Shown: positions 46,816-55,731, numbered from the stretch's first letter. The stretch: DNA of 64,000 nt from Symbiodinium natans (GCA_905221605.1 CAJNDS010000169.1:863001-927000); one strand, 5' to 3'. Notes: a model not told the origin generated them from the letters alone. Numbers and translations are program-made.

Positions 46816-49800
46816 ATAGATCTACCTCTATATCTTCCTCTACATATATACATATACATTTCTATCTATCATATATATATATGGGTATATAGGTCTGTAT
46901 TCATGTATGTGTGTGTATGTGTGTGTATGTGTGTGTGTGTGTGTGTCTCTGTGTCTTTGTGTCTCTGTGTCTCTGTGTCTCTGCGTCCCTTCGTCTCTGT
47001 GTCTCTGTGTCTCTGTGTCTGTGTTTCCGTGTGTCTCTGTGTGTGTTTCCTTGTGTCTGTGTGTGTGTGTGTGTGTACGTGTGTCTGTGTGTCTGTCCGG
47101 GTTTGTGTTTCCTGAGCTTGCCATGGCGGTTTGTTGTTGATTCTTGTCCGTCATTCCCATGTCCCACTCAATTCTTTTATCTCGATTTGCCATCACAGTG
47201 TCTTAGTGATAAGTACCTTTGTTTTGGGCGTTTGTGTTTGGGGGCGGGGGGGGGCGGGGGGGGTTGTCATGATCCCAAGCCCTGCAGCCAGTATCTTCGA
47301 GCCATAGTGGGCACTGGACTCACTAGACCCTAAATCCTAAACTCAGGGCTCTGGGTCCACATCCACCCAAAACCCTGAACCCTAAAGGCCCTAAAGCCTA
47401 CACCCTAAACCCTGAACCCTACCGAATCTGGGTACCAGGGATCAAGCAACCTCTTATGTTCTCATGATGCGCGCAACTGGGGACTTCAATGCCTTCCTTG
47501 GTTTCAGTCGAGTTTCATCTTCACTTGCACGCAGAGAGCAAGATGGACTGCAGCTACGTACCGTAGCCGTAGCCCTAAACCCTAAATCCTAAACCCTAAA
47601 CCCTAAACCCTGAACCCAGTAAAAGCCCTAGGCCCTGAACACCCTCAAGGCACTTGAACCCCCCCCCCCCGGGCCGCAACAAAAAGATCAAGCAAAGACG
47701 GAAACAGCTCGAGAAGCCCTGAATTGCCCTGAACCCTGCACCCTAAAGCCGGAACCCTGGGTGTAGGGTGTAGGGTTTAGGGTTCTGGGTTTAGGGCAAC
47801 CTTAAACCCTAGAAGCTCCTCTCAGCCCTGAAAGGAAGAACGAGCCTTCCATGACGAAGCCCAGCTCCTTGCTTGCTTGCTTAGTTTTGGTTTCGGGTCC
47901 ACAGGGTTTAGGGTTTCGTAAGGTTTGGGGTTTAGGGTTTAGGGTTTCGGGTTTAGGGTTTGGGGTTTAGGGTTTAGGGGTTGGGGGAGTTTGCAGGAGG
48001 CTGCTTGGAGTGGCCCCACCCTCCCCCGGGTTCTTTGTTTTTGGTCCTCTTTTGAGGGTCCGATCGTAACAAGCAGCCTTGAATTCAGAGCATTCCAGCC
48101 ATTGCATAAGCGGATGGTGCGATGCCATCGATCCGACTTCCACCTGCCAGGTGTGTCAGGAGCCCCCTCCCCTGCTCCCTGAACCCGAAAAACTAAACTC
48201 GAAACCCTTCTCTCCGCGGAATAGAGCTTTGTTTGGACTGCAGCTTCATCTACTTGGGTACAGATTGGGACGTGCCCCCTTATACTATCAGTCCTTAATA
48301 GTACCCCCCATTTTCATCCCCATTGAGGACTGTTTGTACAGGGTCGAACATCCCAACATCCTGCTTCTGAGGTCCTACATTGCCAACTTCGTCGGCCTCT
48401 TGCCCTGCAAGTCTGGGGTCATCGCTTGGGGTCCGGGTACCTAAACCCTCGAAACCCTCCAAAGCCTCCAAAGCCTCCAAACCCTCCAAAGCCTCTAAAC
48501 CCTCCAAACCCTCTGAACTCTCTAAACCCCCTTCCAAGCCCTCTAAACCCCCTAAAACCTAAATCGTGGCGGCTTCAAAGCTGGTGGGGAGAAGGCGGGG
48601 TGGGGCCAAGGGTGCAGCAGATCTCAACGATCACTCGAAGTCTTCGGGGGTGCTTTTGGGTAGGGTTTAGGGTCCAGGGTTCAGTGTTGAGGGTTCGGGG
48701 TTCAGGGTTTAGGGTTCAGGGTTTAGGGTTCAGGGACCAGGACACCTCAAGATACCAAGTTGCATAGCTCAGGGTTCGGACTACGGGCCTTTCGCGGCAC
48801 GTTTTCCGGTCGGCTTTAGGGGCTCAGGGCTCTCCTCAGGGCGGGTTTAGGGTTTAGGGTTTAGGGTTTAGGGTTTAGGGTTTAGGGTTCAGGGTTCAGG
48901 GTTCAGGGTTTAGCTCCCTAAGTAAAACCCTAAAGTGCCCCAAGACAGTTCCCAGATGTGCTGGACATGGACGGAGATCACAAGCTGTCGAAAGTGGAGT
49001 TCCTGCAGCTGATGGAGCGGGATCCGGACCTGCGCCCTGCTTGCAAGGTGTTGGTTCCCAGTAGGGGTTTAGGGTTTAGGGTTTTTGGGTTTTTGGGTTT
49101 TTGGATTTTTGGGTTTAGGGTTGAGGGTTTAGGGTTTTAGGGTTTAGGGGGAAGTGCTTGAAGGTTCTCATGGCTAGGTAGGGCATGAGTACCCAAAAAC
49201 TCAGGTCATTTATATCTGTAGCGACCACCCATGAAACCCCCCTGAGTAGGGATTAGGGTCCAGGGTGTTACCTTACCGGGTCTTCTTAGGAATGAATTAG
49301 GATTTCACGTTTAGTTGGCATGTTATCTAGGGGACCTACTTCTACGCTTCCCTACCAAGAGCCAAGAAGACCGTGCACAGGGCAGTGCCACGCTCAGAAC
49401 CAACTGCCAATTCTGAAGGGTTTAGGGTTTAGGGTTTAGGGTTTAGGGTTTAGGGTTTAGGGTTTAGGGTTTAGGGTTTAGGGTTTAGGGTCTGGGTTTA
49501 GAAGAGCCCAAGTGGTGCACGGTCGCAGCCGGCCTCTTCGCCGCAGGTGAGGTTCTCACGAGGCCATGCATGTAACACTGCCAGCCCCAGAGCATGACGG
49601 GGTGCCATAGCAGCCCTGTGCTGAACGTGACGCAAATCTGCAGGCTTGGCGAGCCATTTGGGTACCATCAGGCCCCCACACAACCCCACAACATTGTGCC
49701 TTTGATGCATACACACATTCATCTGTGCGTATCTTCATATGTGGATTAAGGTCTATAGCGTGTACTGTGTAGGGATATATAAGACATACCTGCATACCTG

Positions 49801-51775
49801 CATCTACCAAGTTGTTTTTGCTGCTGTCGGGCCCTCAGCCCCATGACCCCTACAAAGCCCCTAAACCCTCAATCCTAAACCCCCAAACCCGAACCCCTAA
49901 ACCCCTAAACCCCTAAACCCCTAAACCCCTAAACCCCTAAACCCCTAAACCCCTGAACCCCTGAACCCCTGAACCCCTCAACCCCTAAACCCCTAAACCC
50001 CTAAACCCCTAAACCCCTAAACCCTAAACCCTAAACCCCCAACCCAATAAGCATTGAAGCTTGGATCCGCAGCCCTGATCTGAGGCTGCGGGGCCTTCAG
50101 GCGTTCGGAATCGATGCCGTTGGCTCAGCTGAGGGTTTAGGGTTTAGGGTTTTGGGTTTTGGGTTTAGGGTTTAGGGTTTAGGGTTGAATAGGGCTGTCT
50201 AGGGCTGAGGCCTCAAAGCGTTAGAGTTGAGGGTTTGGGGTTTGGACACCGGGTTTCGGGGGACAAGGTTTGCGCGTGGCTTGGCGTTTGGGAGTTCGGG
50301 ATGCTTTCCACTTCAGGTCAAGTTTCAGACTTTTCGGGTTTTGGGATAGAGCTTTCCCACATGGGGTTGGTGTACTTCGAGCGTCATCCTACATATCCCC
50401 CTTTGAGGCAGTGCGGGCTTCATTTTTTCGGCTCAGGGTTAGGATTTTGTTCTGTACGCCCGAGCCCTCGTCGCTCGGCCTTAAACCTCGCAGTCCCAAA
50501 GCCGAATCTCTAAGAATCATAAACCCTAACCCCAGCCCCTACATCTAAACCCCAAGCCCCCCCCATGGCCTGATTGACGTACTACTACGACAGTCATTTT
50601 TTTTGGGGGGAGAGGGGGGCGGGATTACATGACTGACCCAGGTGGTCGCCTTTTGCGACAATGCGATCGCGCTTTTTTCCGACACCGACAACATGGAAGT
50701 TGGCAACCTGGCTGCATGATGCCGGGCTTGCTGTGCCGAGGGGGAGTGGGGGCTCGCGGGATCATTGTGCCTTCTTGCCTCTGCTACCAGCCTCAGTGCG
50801 TTGACCATGCGAGAAATAGGGTCGGACAACAAAGGACAAATTAGAGGAGTCTAGTGACATCTTGCCACCGGAATCCAAAACCCTTAGCCTCAACCCGCGG
50901 ATCTCAGACCCCAAGCCCCCTAGCTGTCAAGCACGTTTTGTTTTCTAGTATCGTGATGTCCAGGTTGTAACTCAGGGGGCTTTGTGCAACAGTGCTACGC
51001 TGACCGCGCAATCAGAAACTCGCAAGCCTGTGAACAGCGACGATTTCTGAAGCCTGAGCCTTCAGCAACGCCTGCTTACATGTGCTACTCAATATGTGGG
51101 AAAGGTCTTCACCCAACAGCTAGTAGTCGATCAGACCCTAATTGCCCCAGATGAGACATAAGGCGACTTCGTCGAGCTGGTCACGCAGTTCCGCAGCCAG
51201 AAGCAAACCACCGTCAAGGAAATCGAGGGTTTACGAAAATTACGGGCCCTAGTATGGTCCCCAAACAGTTGGATTCCCTCATAGTAAGGGTCCCAAGAAG
51301 GTGCCCCCTAATAACCCCCCATCCTGGCATAGAGATAGGTCAGGTGGACTGAAGGGGCCATCCTCAGTACCCCTAGTGCCTGTGTTGGATGTTCCCAGGG
51401 CCCCCGAGAGCAACCCCAAGTTTCCTCACGAAAGCCCAGCAAGTTGAGTGGGAGCGAAAGCCTGAAAGAGCTGGTTCAAACCCTAAACCCTGAACCCCTT
51501 CAGCCCTCAAGCTAGGACAGATTGGGTCCCGTGTCCCATGGAACCCCACCCCAACCCGGGGAGGGGGGAGGGGGTTGGGAGGGGAGGGGAGGGAGGGTAG
51601 GGGAGGGGAGGGGACAACCCCAACCTGTCACCTTTCCGTTTACATGATAAATTTCTGGAGACATAGGTGAATCTAGGCAGGGCCACAAAGTGGGGCCCTT
51701 GTCCCGGAACTCGCGCAGGACTTGGTGGACATGAGGAAGTTCATCTCAATGCAGCTGAGGCATTTGGCAGAAGAG
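36246..51775 (+). CDS. Voltage-gated cation channel, single six-helix domain with C-terminal EF hands (19 exons found)
   Basis: Joining the exons listed below by phase gives about 420 codons: helix S1, S2, S3, S4, S5, a re-entrant pore, S6, an EF hand, an EF-like segment and a C-terminal helix. The order and sequence match single-domain voltage-gated Ca/Na-type channels, which are abundant in dinoflagellates (family knowledge). The protein should sit in a membrane, sense voltage through S4, pass cations through one pore per subunit (so a tetramer, inferred) and be tuned by calcium. Introns run from about 0.09 to 3.6 kb and start with GT, GC or GA. Phase shows that at least one exon between S6 and the EF hand is missing from my model. 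The true start and stop were not found; candidate exons near 31-35 kb may be its 5' part. Confidence 0.85.
36402..36478 (+). CDS. Channel exon b: N-terminal segment leading into S1
   Basis: After acceptor GGTGCAG the frame reads [20 protein letters not shown] and then TNSAR, with a GT donor (GTCTAG). Codon third positions are coding-like. It ends in phase 0 and continues directly into the hydrophobic S1 residues of exon c. CCCTAAA-type repeats (36348-36375) lie just upstream of the acceptor. Confidence 0.65.
36601..36626 (+). CDS. Channel exon c: 26-nt micro-exon with the core of S1
   Basis: Acceptor CCTTCAG, then VIIILNSL plus two bases of a Trp codon, then GC donor GCGCCA. The first base of exon d completes the Trp, giving [20 protein letters not shown], which is S1 and the start of the S1-S2 loop of this family. 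The exon encodes fewer than nine residues, so no gene finder with ordinary settings would be expected to call it. Confidence 0.7.
37034..37096 (+). CDS. Channel exon d: S1-S2 loop
   Basis: Acceptor CACCCAG. The frame reads [20 protein letters not shown], the loop after S1 in dinoflagellate channels of this type. The 3' end is uncertain: GC after position 37096 or GA after 37098, depending on which acceptor is used for exon e. Confidence 0.75.
37729..37859 (+). CDS. Channel exon e: S2 helix
   Basis: A strong pyrimidine tract and TGCGTCAG acceptor precede a frame reading [20 protein letters not shown], then [33 protein letters not shown] is a typical S2 with its acidic residue. The exon is followed by GATCCT (GA donor), after which exon f joins in phase 0. 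An internal acceptor at 37750 is an alternative start. Confidence 0.85.
38585..38640 (+). CDS. Channel exon f: S3 helix
   Basis: Acceptor GTCCCAG. The frame reads [18 protein letters not shown] plus two bases of Trp, then GC donor GCGCCT. The DGWF-FDSSL-DTW pattern is the signature S3 of this channel family, including the Asp that pairs with S4 arginines. It joins exon g to read DTWVSFL. Confidence 0.9.
39055..39106 (+). CDS. Channel exon g: S3-S4 linker
   Basis: Acceptor AACGCCAG; the first base completes the Trp of exon f. The frame reads [17 protein letters not shown] and ends at GC donor GCTGGC in phase 0. It is preceded by a CCCTAAA array (38935-39024) and followed by a TTTAGGG array (39140-39230). 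Confidence 0.75.
39140..39230. repeat. TTTAGGG array near the 5' end of channel intron g-h
   Basis: Starts 34 bases after exon g. Its complement lies at 39331-39600 in the same intron. Confidence 0.97.
39331..39600. repeat. CCCTAAA array at the 3' end of channel intron g-h
   Basis: About 270 bp of heptamers ending 30 bases before exon h. It can pair with 39140-39230, leaving a loop of about 100 bases. Confidence 0.97.
39631..39671 (+). CDS. Channel exon h: 41-nt micro-exon, first half of voltage sensor S4
   Basis: Acceptor CTGGGCAG. The frame reads [13 protein letters not shown] plus two bases of Arg, then GC donor GCCGGG. Arginine falls on every third residue. Exon i continues the pattern without a break ([13 protein letters not shown]), which fixes both splice sites. 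Confidence 0.92.
40276..40365 (+). CDS. Channel exon i: second half of S4 and S4-S5 linker
   Basis: Acceptor GCCGCAG. The frame reads [20 protein letters not shown] and then [10 protein letters not shown]. The arginine-every-third-residue run and the [11 protein letters not shown] linker are diagnostic of the family. The preferred 3' end is CAG|GAGG (GA donor), which joins exon j as AG|G; the exact donor is less sure than the acceptor. Confidence 0.93.
40511..40553. repeat. CCCTAAA array at the 3' end of channel intron i-j
   Basis: Six heptamers 30 bases before exon j. TTTAGGG units (40375-40450) lie at the 5' end of the same intron. Confidence 0.95.
40583..40628 (+). CDS. Channel exon j: start of S5
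   Basis: Acceptor AGCTCAG. The frame reads [15 protein letters not shown], then GC donor GCAGCT. It continues into exon k as [17 protein letters not shown], a complete S5. A CCCTAAA array ends about 30 bases upstream. An alternative acceptor at 40566 would not keep the frame. Confidence 0.75.
40737..40985. mobile_element. TIR element of 249 bp with TA target duplication, inside a telomeric unit
   Basis: Terminal inverted repeats of 19 bp with two mismatches begin ATGTTGACTTCGCATTAAT. TA stands on both sides, and removing the element plus one TA restores GGGTTTAGGG. Internally, GGATTTTACAATTGYGGCGG occurs twice. It has no coding capacity; the TA target suggests a Tc1/mariner-like non-autonomous element (inferred). 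Confidence 0.85.
41228..41590. repeat. 52-bp tandem repeat in channel intron j-k
   Basis: The unit contains TTGTTCAGCACGAATTTGGC. TTGTTCAG starts at 41251, 41303, 41355, 41407, 41500 and 41552, so spacing is 52 bp apart from one partial, rearranged stretch (41440-41480). Confidence 0.97.
41739..41876. repeat. CCCTAAA array in channel intron j-k
   Basis: About 19 clean heptamers, decaying towards the acceptor of exon k. TTTAGGG units stand at the 5' end of this intron (40692-40735). Confidence 0.97.
42090..42185 (+). CDS. Channel exon k: S5 and outer pore turret
   Basis: Acceptor TTTCGAAG. The 32 codons read [20 protein letters not shown] and then [12 protein letters not shown], followed by GC donor [14 protein letters not shown] and WFENVPQAM are strongly typical of dinoflagellate single-domain channels. 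Donor and acceptor of the next intron share the octamer CGCAGGCG. Confidence 0.95.
42349..42475 (+). CDS. Channel exon l: pore helix and selectivity filter
   Basis: Acceptor CGTCGCAG. The frame reads [20 protein letters not shown], then [20 protein letters not shown] and GQ, with GT donor GTAGTT. TLAGAD occupies the position of the filter (TLESW in bacterial Na channels). The leftover base plus exon m gives GWTYYILY. Ion selectivity cannot be read from this variant filter. Confidence 0.9.
43059..43101 (+). CDS. Channel exon m: 43-nt micro-exon, first half of S6
   Basis: Acceptor AACGCCAG. The frame reads [13 protein letters not shown] plus two bases of Leu, then GC donor GCATGG. Joined to exon n it gives [17 protein letters not shown], an unbroken S6. 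The intron that splits this helix (43102-46679) holds a whole gene. Confidence 0.85.
43504..44870 (+). CDS. Secreted cysteine-rich repeat protein with Ser/Thr stalk, nested in the S6 intron of the channel gene
   Basis: A signal peptide ([20 protein letters not shown]) starts at 43504. The body lies in another frame, open from at least 43551 to the TAA at 44868. It has two tandem modules of the type PC-x-CG-AVC--G-xC---CF (from about 43606 and 43752). Then come about six modules ending in a paired cysteine ([31 protein letters not shown]), a mucin-like Thr/Ser stalk (44553-44697), one more paired-Cys module, and a basic tail with RRLRRRR. It is probably a disulphide-rich, O-glycosylated surface or wall protein (inferred). 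The homology of the first module places the frame break between about 43551 and 43605: a lost base, an assembly error or a tiny intron. No family name recognised. Confidence 0.75.
46020..46087 (+). CDS. Candidate exon with strong splice sites inside the S6 intron
   Basis: A pyrimidine tract (45991-45997) and TTCGCAG precede a frame reading [20 protein letters not shown] and then CWG. A consensus GTAAGT donor follows. It cannot be inserted in the channel without breaking S6, so it would belong to another transcript or be a decoy. Family not recognised. Confidence 0.4.
46680..46734 (+). CDS. Channel exon n: second half of S6
   Basis: Acceptor ACGCGAG. The frame reads [18 protein letters not shown], followed by GACCCT (GA donor). 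[11 protein letters not shown] is the most conserved S6 stretch of dinoflagellate channels. The frame stays open into the TA/TG microsatellite after 46780, but that is intron. Confidence 0.93.
46780..47098. repeat. TA then TG / TGTCTC microsatellite in channel intron n-o
   Basis: (TA)n to about 46810, TATC-like units, then (TG)n and TGTCTC repeats. The open frames on both strands here are repeat translations. Confidence 0.96.
48265..48356. mobile_element. Foldback element, family 1
   Basis: Starts TTGGGACGTGCCCCCTTATA and ends GAACATCCCAA. It shares the internal CAGTCC--TTAGTA segment with the copy at 57900. Lies in channel intron n-o. Confidence 0.8.
48956..49031 (+). CDS. Channel exon o: canonical EF hand
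   Basis: Acceptor TTCCCAG. The frame reads [20 protein letters not shown] and then RDPDL. The loop [12 protein letters not shown] has Asp at 1, 3 and 5, Leu at 8 and Glu at 12, so calcium binding is likely; His replaces the usual Gly at loop position 6. The preferred donor GC at 49032 joins exon p as [12 protein letters not shown]; a GT donor after 49047 is possible. Confidence 0.88.
49418..49500. repeat. TTTAGGG array in channel intron o-p
   Basis: Clean heptamers. Another TTTAGGG block (49062-49150) begins right after exon o. Confidence 0.97.
49858..50045. repeat. CCCCTAAA octamer array in channel intron o-p
   Basis: Uniform CCCCTAAA and a few CCCCTGAA octamers, ending 40 bases before exon p. 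Confidence 0.97.
50085..50127 (+). CDS. Channel exon p: helix after the EF hand
   Basis: Acceptor TGATCTGAG. The frame reads [14 protein letters not shown], matching the LQ--GVDVVGL segment that follows the EF hand in related channels. The donor is GCTGAG (or GA three bases later), and a TTTAGGG array begins only a few bases into the intron. The 3' end is uncertain by one codon. Confidence 0.75.
50642..50702 (+). CDS. Channel exon q: second, EF-like segment
   Basis: Acceptor GACCCAG. The frame reads [20 protein letters not shown], then GC donor GCAACC. The leftover G plus exon r gives [14 protein letters not shown]. This resembles an EF loop but lacks the usual residues at positions 5-9, so it is probably a structural, non-binding hand. 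Confidence 0.82.
51163..51224 (+). CDS. Channel exon r: C-terminal segment
   Basis: Acceptor ACATAAG. The frame reads [20 protein letters not shown] with coding-like third positions, then GA donor GAGGGT. The FVELV-QFR---TTVK-I pattern is the familiar C-terminal motif that follows the EF hands in dinoflagellate channels. Confidence 0.92.
51228..51300. repeat. Dispersed repeat, family 4, second copy
   Basis: Matches 17876-17945. It starts a few bases inside channel intron r-s. Confidence 0.6.
51719..51775 (+). CDS. Channel exon s: C-terminal helix
   Basis: Acceptor TCGCGCAG. The frame reads [19 protein letters not shown], corresponding to the VDLRKFI helix after TVKDI in relatives. GCCCCT (GC donor) follows. 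The frame stays open to about 51890 through a decayed TTTAGGG stretch, so the end may be further on; no clear next exon was found. Confidence 0.85.
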
Positions 51776-51899
51776 GCCCCTAAGTCTGCGGTTCGTGGTT
51801 CAGGCTTAGGGTTTCGGGCCCTTTTGTGCCCGGGCAGTTTGGTGTATTTAGTGTTTTTCGAGATTTATGGTTCAGGTCTTTGGGGTTTAAAGGGTTAAA

Positions 51900-53676
51900 G
51901 CTGCCAACAGCAAAAGCAGAAGGTTCCAGAAAGTTAAAGCACCCCGAATGCTGTTGGAGGTTCGTGGACGGTACGGACACGCGCGCATCGAAGCCGCGCC
52001 CCTTAGATGCAAGACGTCCCGCTGGACCCCAACGATTATTTCTGGATTTCCGAAAATCGTACTAGTAGCCATTTCGGGAGATCCCATACTAAGGGTGAGC
52101 TTCATCTGGAGATTTTTTGGTGGTCCCCATTTAGCGAGTATCGGTCTTTCTCTCTGGCTATCGCTTCTTCTGTACGTACATGAAATACGACATGCCAGTA
52201 CCGACGTATGCTCGTATTCTGACATGCCAAGTATGCGCCTAAGATTCAGGGTACCCAAATAAAGGAACCATCATTTGGAGAACGTGACCAATATATACAT
52301 ATAATATACATTAATTTACATACATATATGCAATCTGGATAAATACCTCGACGCCTCTGCCATTCGACCATGGGCAGCAATGAAATTCAATGGCCTCTCG
52401 TGGGCACCTTTAGCCGGCCCTAGATCCAAAACCCGAAGCCCGGATTCCTGTGCTTAGGGTTTAGGGTTTATAGGTTTAGGGTTAGGGTTTAGGGTTTAGG
52501 GTTTAGGGTTTACTGAAGCTGTCTGGACTCCCAAGGCTGGATCTGACGCATTCGCGGGACATCACCGCGGTCAGGTATCAAACCGGGTAAGAGAGTAATG
52601 TGGGGTTTAGGGTTTAGGGTTTCGGGTTTAGGGCTTGGGGCTTAAGGGTTTAGGGTTTAGGGCTGTGTATCTGGCAACCGTTGTAAATTCTGCTCCCTTC
52701 TTGGATACTCCAAGAAAAGCAACGCACATGAAACATGTATATCTGTCCGTAGGCCAACAGGCCCAGAAGAGGGAGAAAGGCCATAGTCTATAGTTTTAGA
52801 GAACTGGCCACGTGCTGGTTTGCGTCTTATGGCTTCTACCCTGTACGATTCAATTCTCTTCTTACCTGGAAAGGGCAGTTTTCCGGTGGCGGCGCACCAC
52901 CACCGTTTCCTGGGTGGGGATCACGCTGTAAACCCCAAAGTTAACGCACACAGTTCGGTGGTATCACCGTTGTTTGTTTGTGTGTGTGTGTGTGCCTTTT
53001 GCTTGCTGGCTCATGTGGGGTGAGCGGGACTACCCCTAAAGCACAGAATAAGGGTTTAGGGTTTAGTTAAATTCATTCTACGGAAAGATCGCCATCTTGT
53101 GCCAAGAGTGGAGATCCCCAGAGGACTGTCGCGAACCTCGACCACGTCCAAGCTTCTTCTGTTGTGCAGGTCTCAGTCCTCCCTGAGTAGCGGTACGGAG
53201 GTGTATCCAGCTTTCTTAAGACCCTTTTATTGTCATGGTACGTACCTTACAAGCTACAAAGGCAGGTAGACGAGAGTAAGTAAGCACTTACGAAAGGCCA
53301 CATAATGATCAACACCCCACCTGTTGCTTCCCAAGGGCTGGGCGGTTGCAGGCTGCTGTGCACACAATACTTAGGGCTTTACAACCCGGGGAAGACTAGC
53401 CGCAATGAAGCACTACCCGCCATGGGAGATGCCATGAGACCTGCCCGTTGTCTCTTCTGTGATTTCTCTGGGCGGAGAGCTTGCTTCTAAGAATGACGTT
53501 GCAGCAAAAGCCAAGCAAAGTCCATTTTGACTACTGCTGCCTGTCCAGGGCGGGTTCATGGCCTTACCCCTTCTGATCCTTCTTGGGAGAATGGGTAGAT
53601 GTCCCTATAAACCCTAACCCTAAACCCTAAATGCTAAACCCTAAACCATATGGCTGTCTTTTCATGCCCTGTGTAG
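51900..53676. other. Region after the channel gene
   Basis: May hold the last channel exons. Open segments at 51958-52020 (VRGRYGHARIEAAPLRCKTS) and 53330-53490 (LYNPGKTSRNEALPAMGDAM) are unproven. TTTAGGG groups at 52455-52515 and 52598-52655, and a TG run at 52977-52994. Confidence 0.4.
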
Positions 53677-53818
53677 TAGAAGAGCAAGCTCTTCCCTTGA
53701 CGCCAGAAGAGATGTGGTCCAATACCCCATGCTGCCGAAACTGCGGCATGACGGACTCGGTGCTCAATGCTGTCCCTGCAAAAAAGTGTCGCGAGGGTTC
53801 GGCCGCATATTTGGCCAG
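53677..53818 (+). CDS. Candidate exon with paired cysteines
   Basis: Acceptor CTGTGTAG. The frame reads EEQALPLTPEEMWSNTPCCR, then NCGMTDSVLNAVPAKKCREG and SAAYLA, ending at GCCAG|GTTCAC. CCCTAAA units (53608-53648) are upstream. The CC--C...C spacing hints at metal or disulphide use; family unknown. Confidence 0.42.
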
Positions 53819-55229
53819 GTTCACGCGTTGCTCACTCTGTTCACGCCTTGAAATTACTGTACATTCACTTCGCTCTCTACACTTAGCCCTGGCAGGCAGC
53901 TTGCGATGGAGCAGCGCTGATTGCCTGAACCCGAAGCCAGATCAAACCCTATACCCAAGACGAGACCGAGTGTCCTACAGAAGAAGCCTAGATCATCAGA
54001 GACCATACCCCAAACCCAAAACCTAAACCCTAAACCCTACAAACCCTGCACACCCTCAAGCCCTGCAAACCCTACAAAGCCTACAAACCCAAAACATTAG
54101 CATCTTTAGTGCCCTCCGATCCTGGAGTGCTTTTCTGGCGCCAGGGGCTTATGGAGCCTCAGGGATTCGTCATGCTGTTAGGTCTTCAAAAGGAGATTAT
54201 CCGTACGCATATGGGTTTTGGGTTTTGGGTTAGGGTTTAGGGTTTAGGTTTCAGACGTCCAGTTGGAGTTGAACGAATGGGCTTAGGATTCGCATCTCAT
54301 CGTTTCACAGTGGCCTGGCCAGAAAGAGAACCGACGTCGGTGCTTTTGAGGTCGACGTGCTGTCGTGCCTAGGCATGTGCTTGGACGTTATAGGTTTTAG
54401 GTTTTAGGGTTTAAGGTTTAGGGTTTCATGTTAAAAGGCGGTGTCTCCTTGCTATTTTTTCAAGCCTACGGGGCTTCAAAGGCTTTAAGAGCTGACTCAA
54501 GCTTTTATCCAGGACGAGTCGCGACCATCGTTTAAGGAACGGTTCTTCGGGGTGCCGGGTTTTTTGGAGTCAAGGATATCATCATCTGCACAGAAGTGCC
54601 AGGGTTTTCGCGTCTCCGGGTGTGGTTGCGCGTGACGCAGGAGAAGTTCTGACCGTGCTGCCGTGCCTAAATTCGAAAACCAACCTCGTAGGCTATGGGT
54701 TTCGGGCTTCAGATAACTTCAGGTAACTTGAAGTCCTAAACCTTAAACTTTAAACCCTCTGTACACGCTAAAGCCCAAAATCCTTTGGGGAATTTTGAAT
54801 AGGGGCTTCGTTGCTTCTGCTTATTTCCGGCTTGACTGCCTGCATATCGGGCACACCCCAACCATGCAGCTCAGATGCATTCCTAAGCCCTAGCAACCCC
54901 AAACCCCATAGCCCTAAAGCCTAGAACCCAACAACCCTTAACCCCAACAGCCAATAAACCCCAAACCCCCCCCCCCCCCCCAAAAACCCAGTCCCGAAAC
55001 ACCAACAACCTGAAACTCTAAAGTCTAAAGCCTTTCATACAGCAGGTCGGGGGTTCGACTTTTTGCTTGTGAGGTTTTTTGTGTGAGGTGCGGGCTTTGG
55101 GCGCGTAATCGTCAGGAAGGGGAATGAAGTGTACGGCATGAGTAGGGGGGGGGGCACACGCGTTATGTAGGGTTTTAGGATTATACCCTGAAGTCCAACC
55201 CCTAACTAAATCTGAACTCTGAAGCCTTA

Positions 55230-55392
55230 AAACAACCCTAACCCTGAACCCTAACCCCTAAAACCCCTAAACCCTAAGCCCTGAACCCTAAACCCTAAAC
55301 CCTAAACCCTAAAACCTAAACCAAACCTTAAACCCTAAACCCTAAACCCTAAACCCTAAACCCTAAACCCAATTAAGCCCTAAACCCTAAAC
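55230..55392. repeat. CCCTAAA array
   Basis: Heptamers of mixed quality immediately before the candidate exon 55401-55456. Confidence 0.93.
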
Positions 55393-55400
55393 GCTTGGAG

Positions 55401-55456
55401 GCGCCGGTTGGAAGCTTCGGACCAGGTCCGGCTTCGGCACGTCATTGACTGGATGG
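55401..55456 (+). CDS. Candidate exon island
   Basis: It lies between a CCCTAAA array (55230-55392) and TTTAGGG repeats (from 55466). Acceptor CTTGGAG and donor GTTTCA. The frame reads RRLEASDQVRLRHVIDWM. Confidence 0.4.
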
Positions 55457-55639
55457 GTTTCAGGGCTTAGGGTTCAGGGTTTAGGGTTTAGGATTCAGGG
55501 TTTAGGGTTTAGGGTTTGGGGGTGTGGGGTTCAGGGTTTGGGGGGTTTAATGAGGGGATTTATTGGGTTTGGGGCTTGGGGTTTTGGGTTAGGGGTTTGC
55601 GGGCTAGGGTGTATCAGGGTTTCCAAAACGTCTCAAAAT

Positions 55640-55731
55640 GGTCAGAGGCATGGAACCGCACAGCCTTTTTTTTCGTTGCTGCAGGCTGTCTTGTGGTGGG
55701 TTTCGGTATCGGGCTTACTGCAAGCTGCTGA
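55640..55731 (+). CDS. Candidate terminal exon with membrane segment
   Basis: The frame reads SKWSEAWNRTAFFFVAAGCL and then VVGFGIGLTASC, ending in TGA. The hydrophobic stretch could be a C-terminal membrane anchor. Boundaries and family are unknown. Confidence 0.25.

Noticed and set aside
46840-47333. Long Cys/Val/Ser-rich and Thr/His-rich frames
   Set aside because: Translations of the TG / TGTCTC microsatellite in a channel intron; only 46680-46734 is coding.
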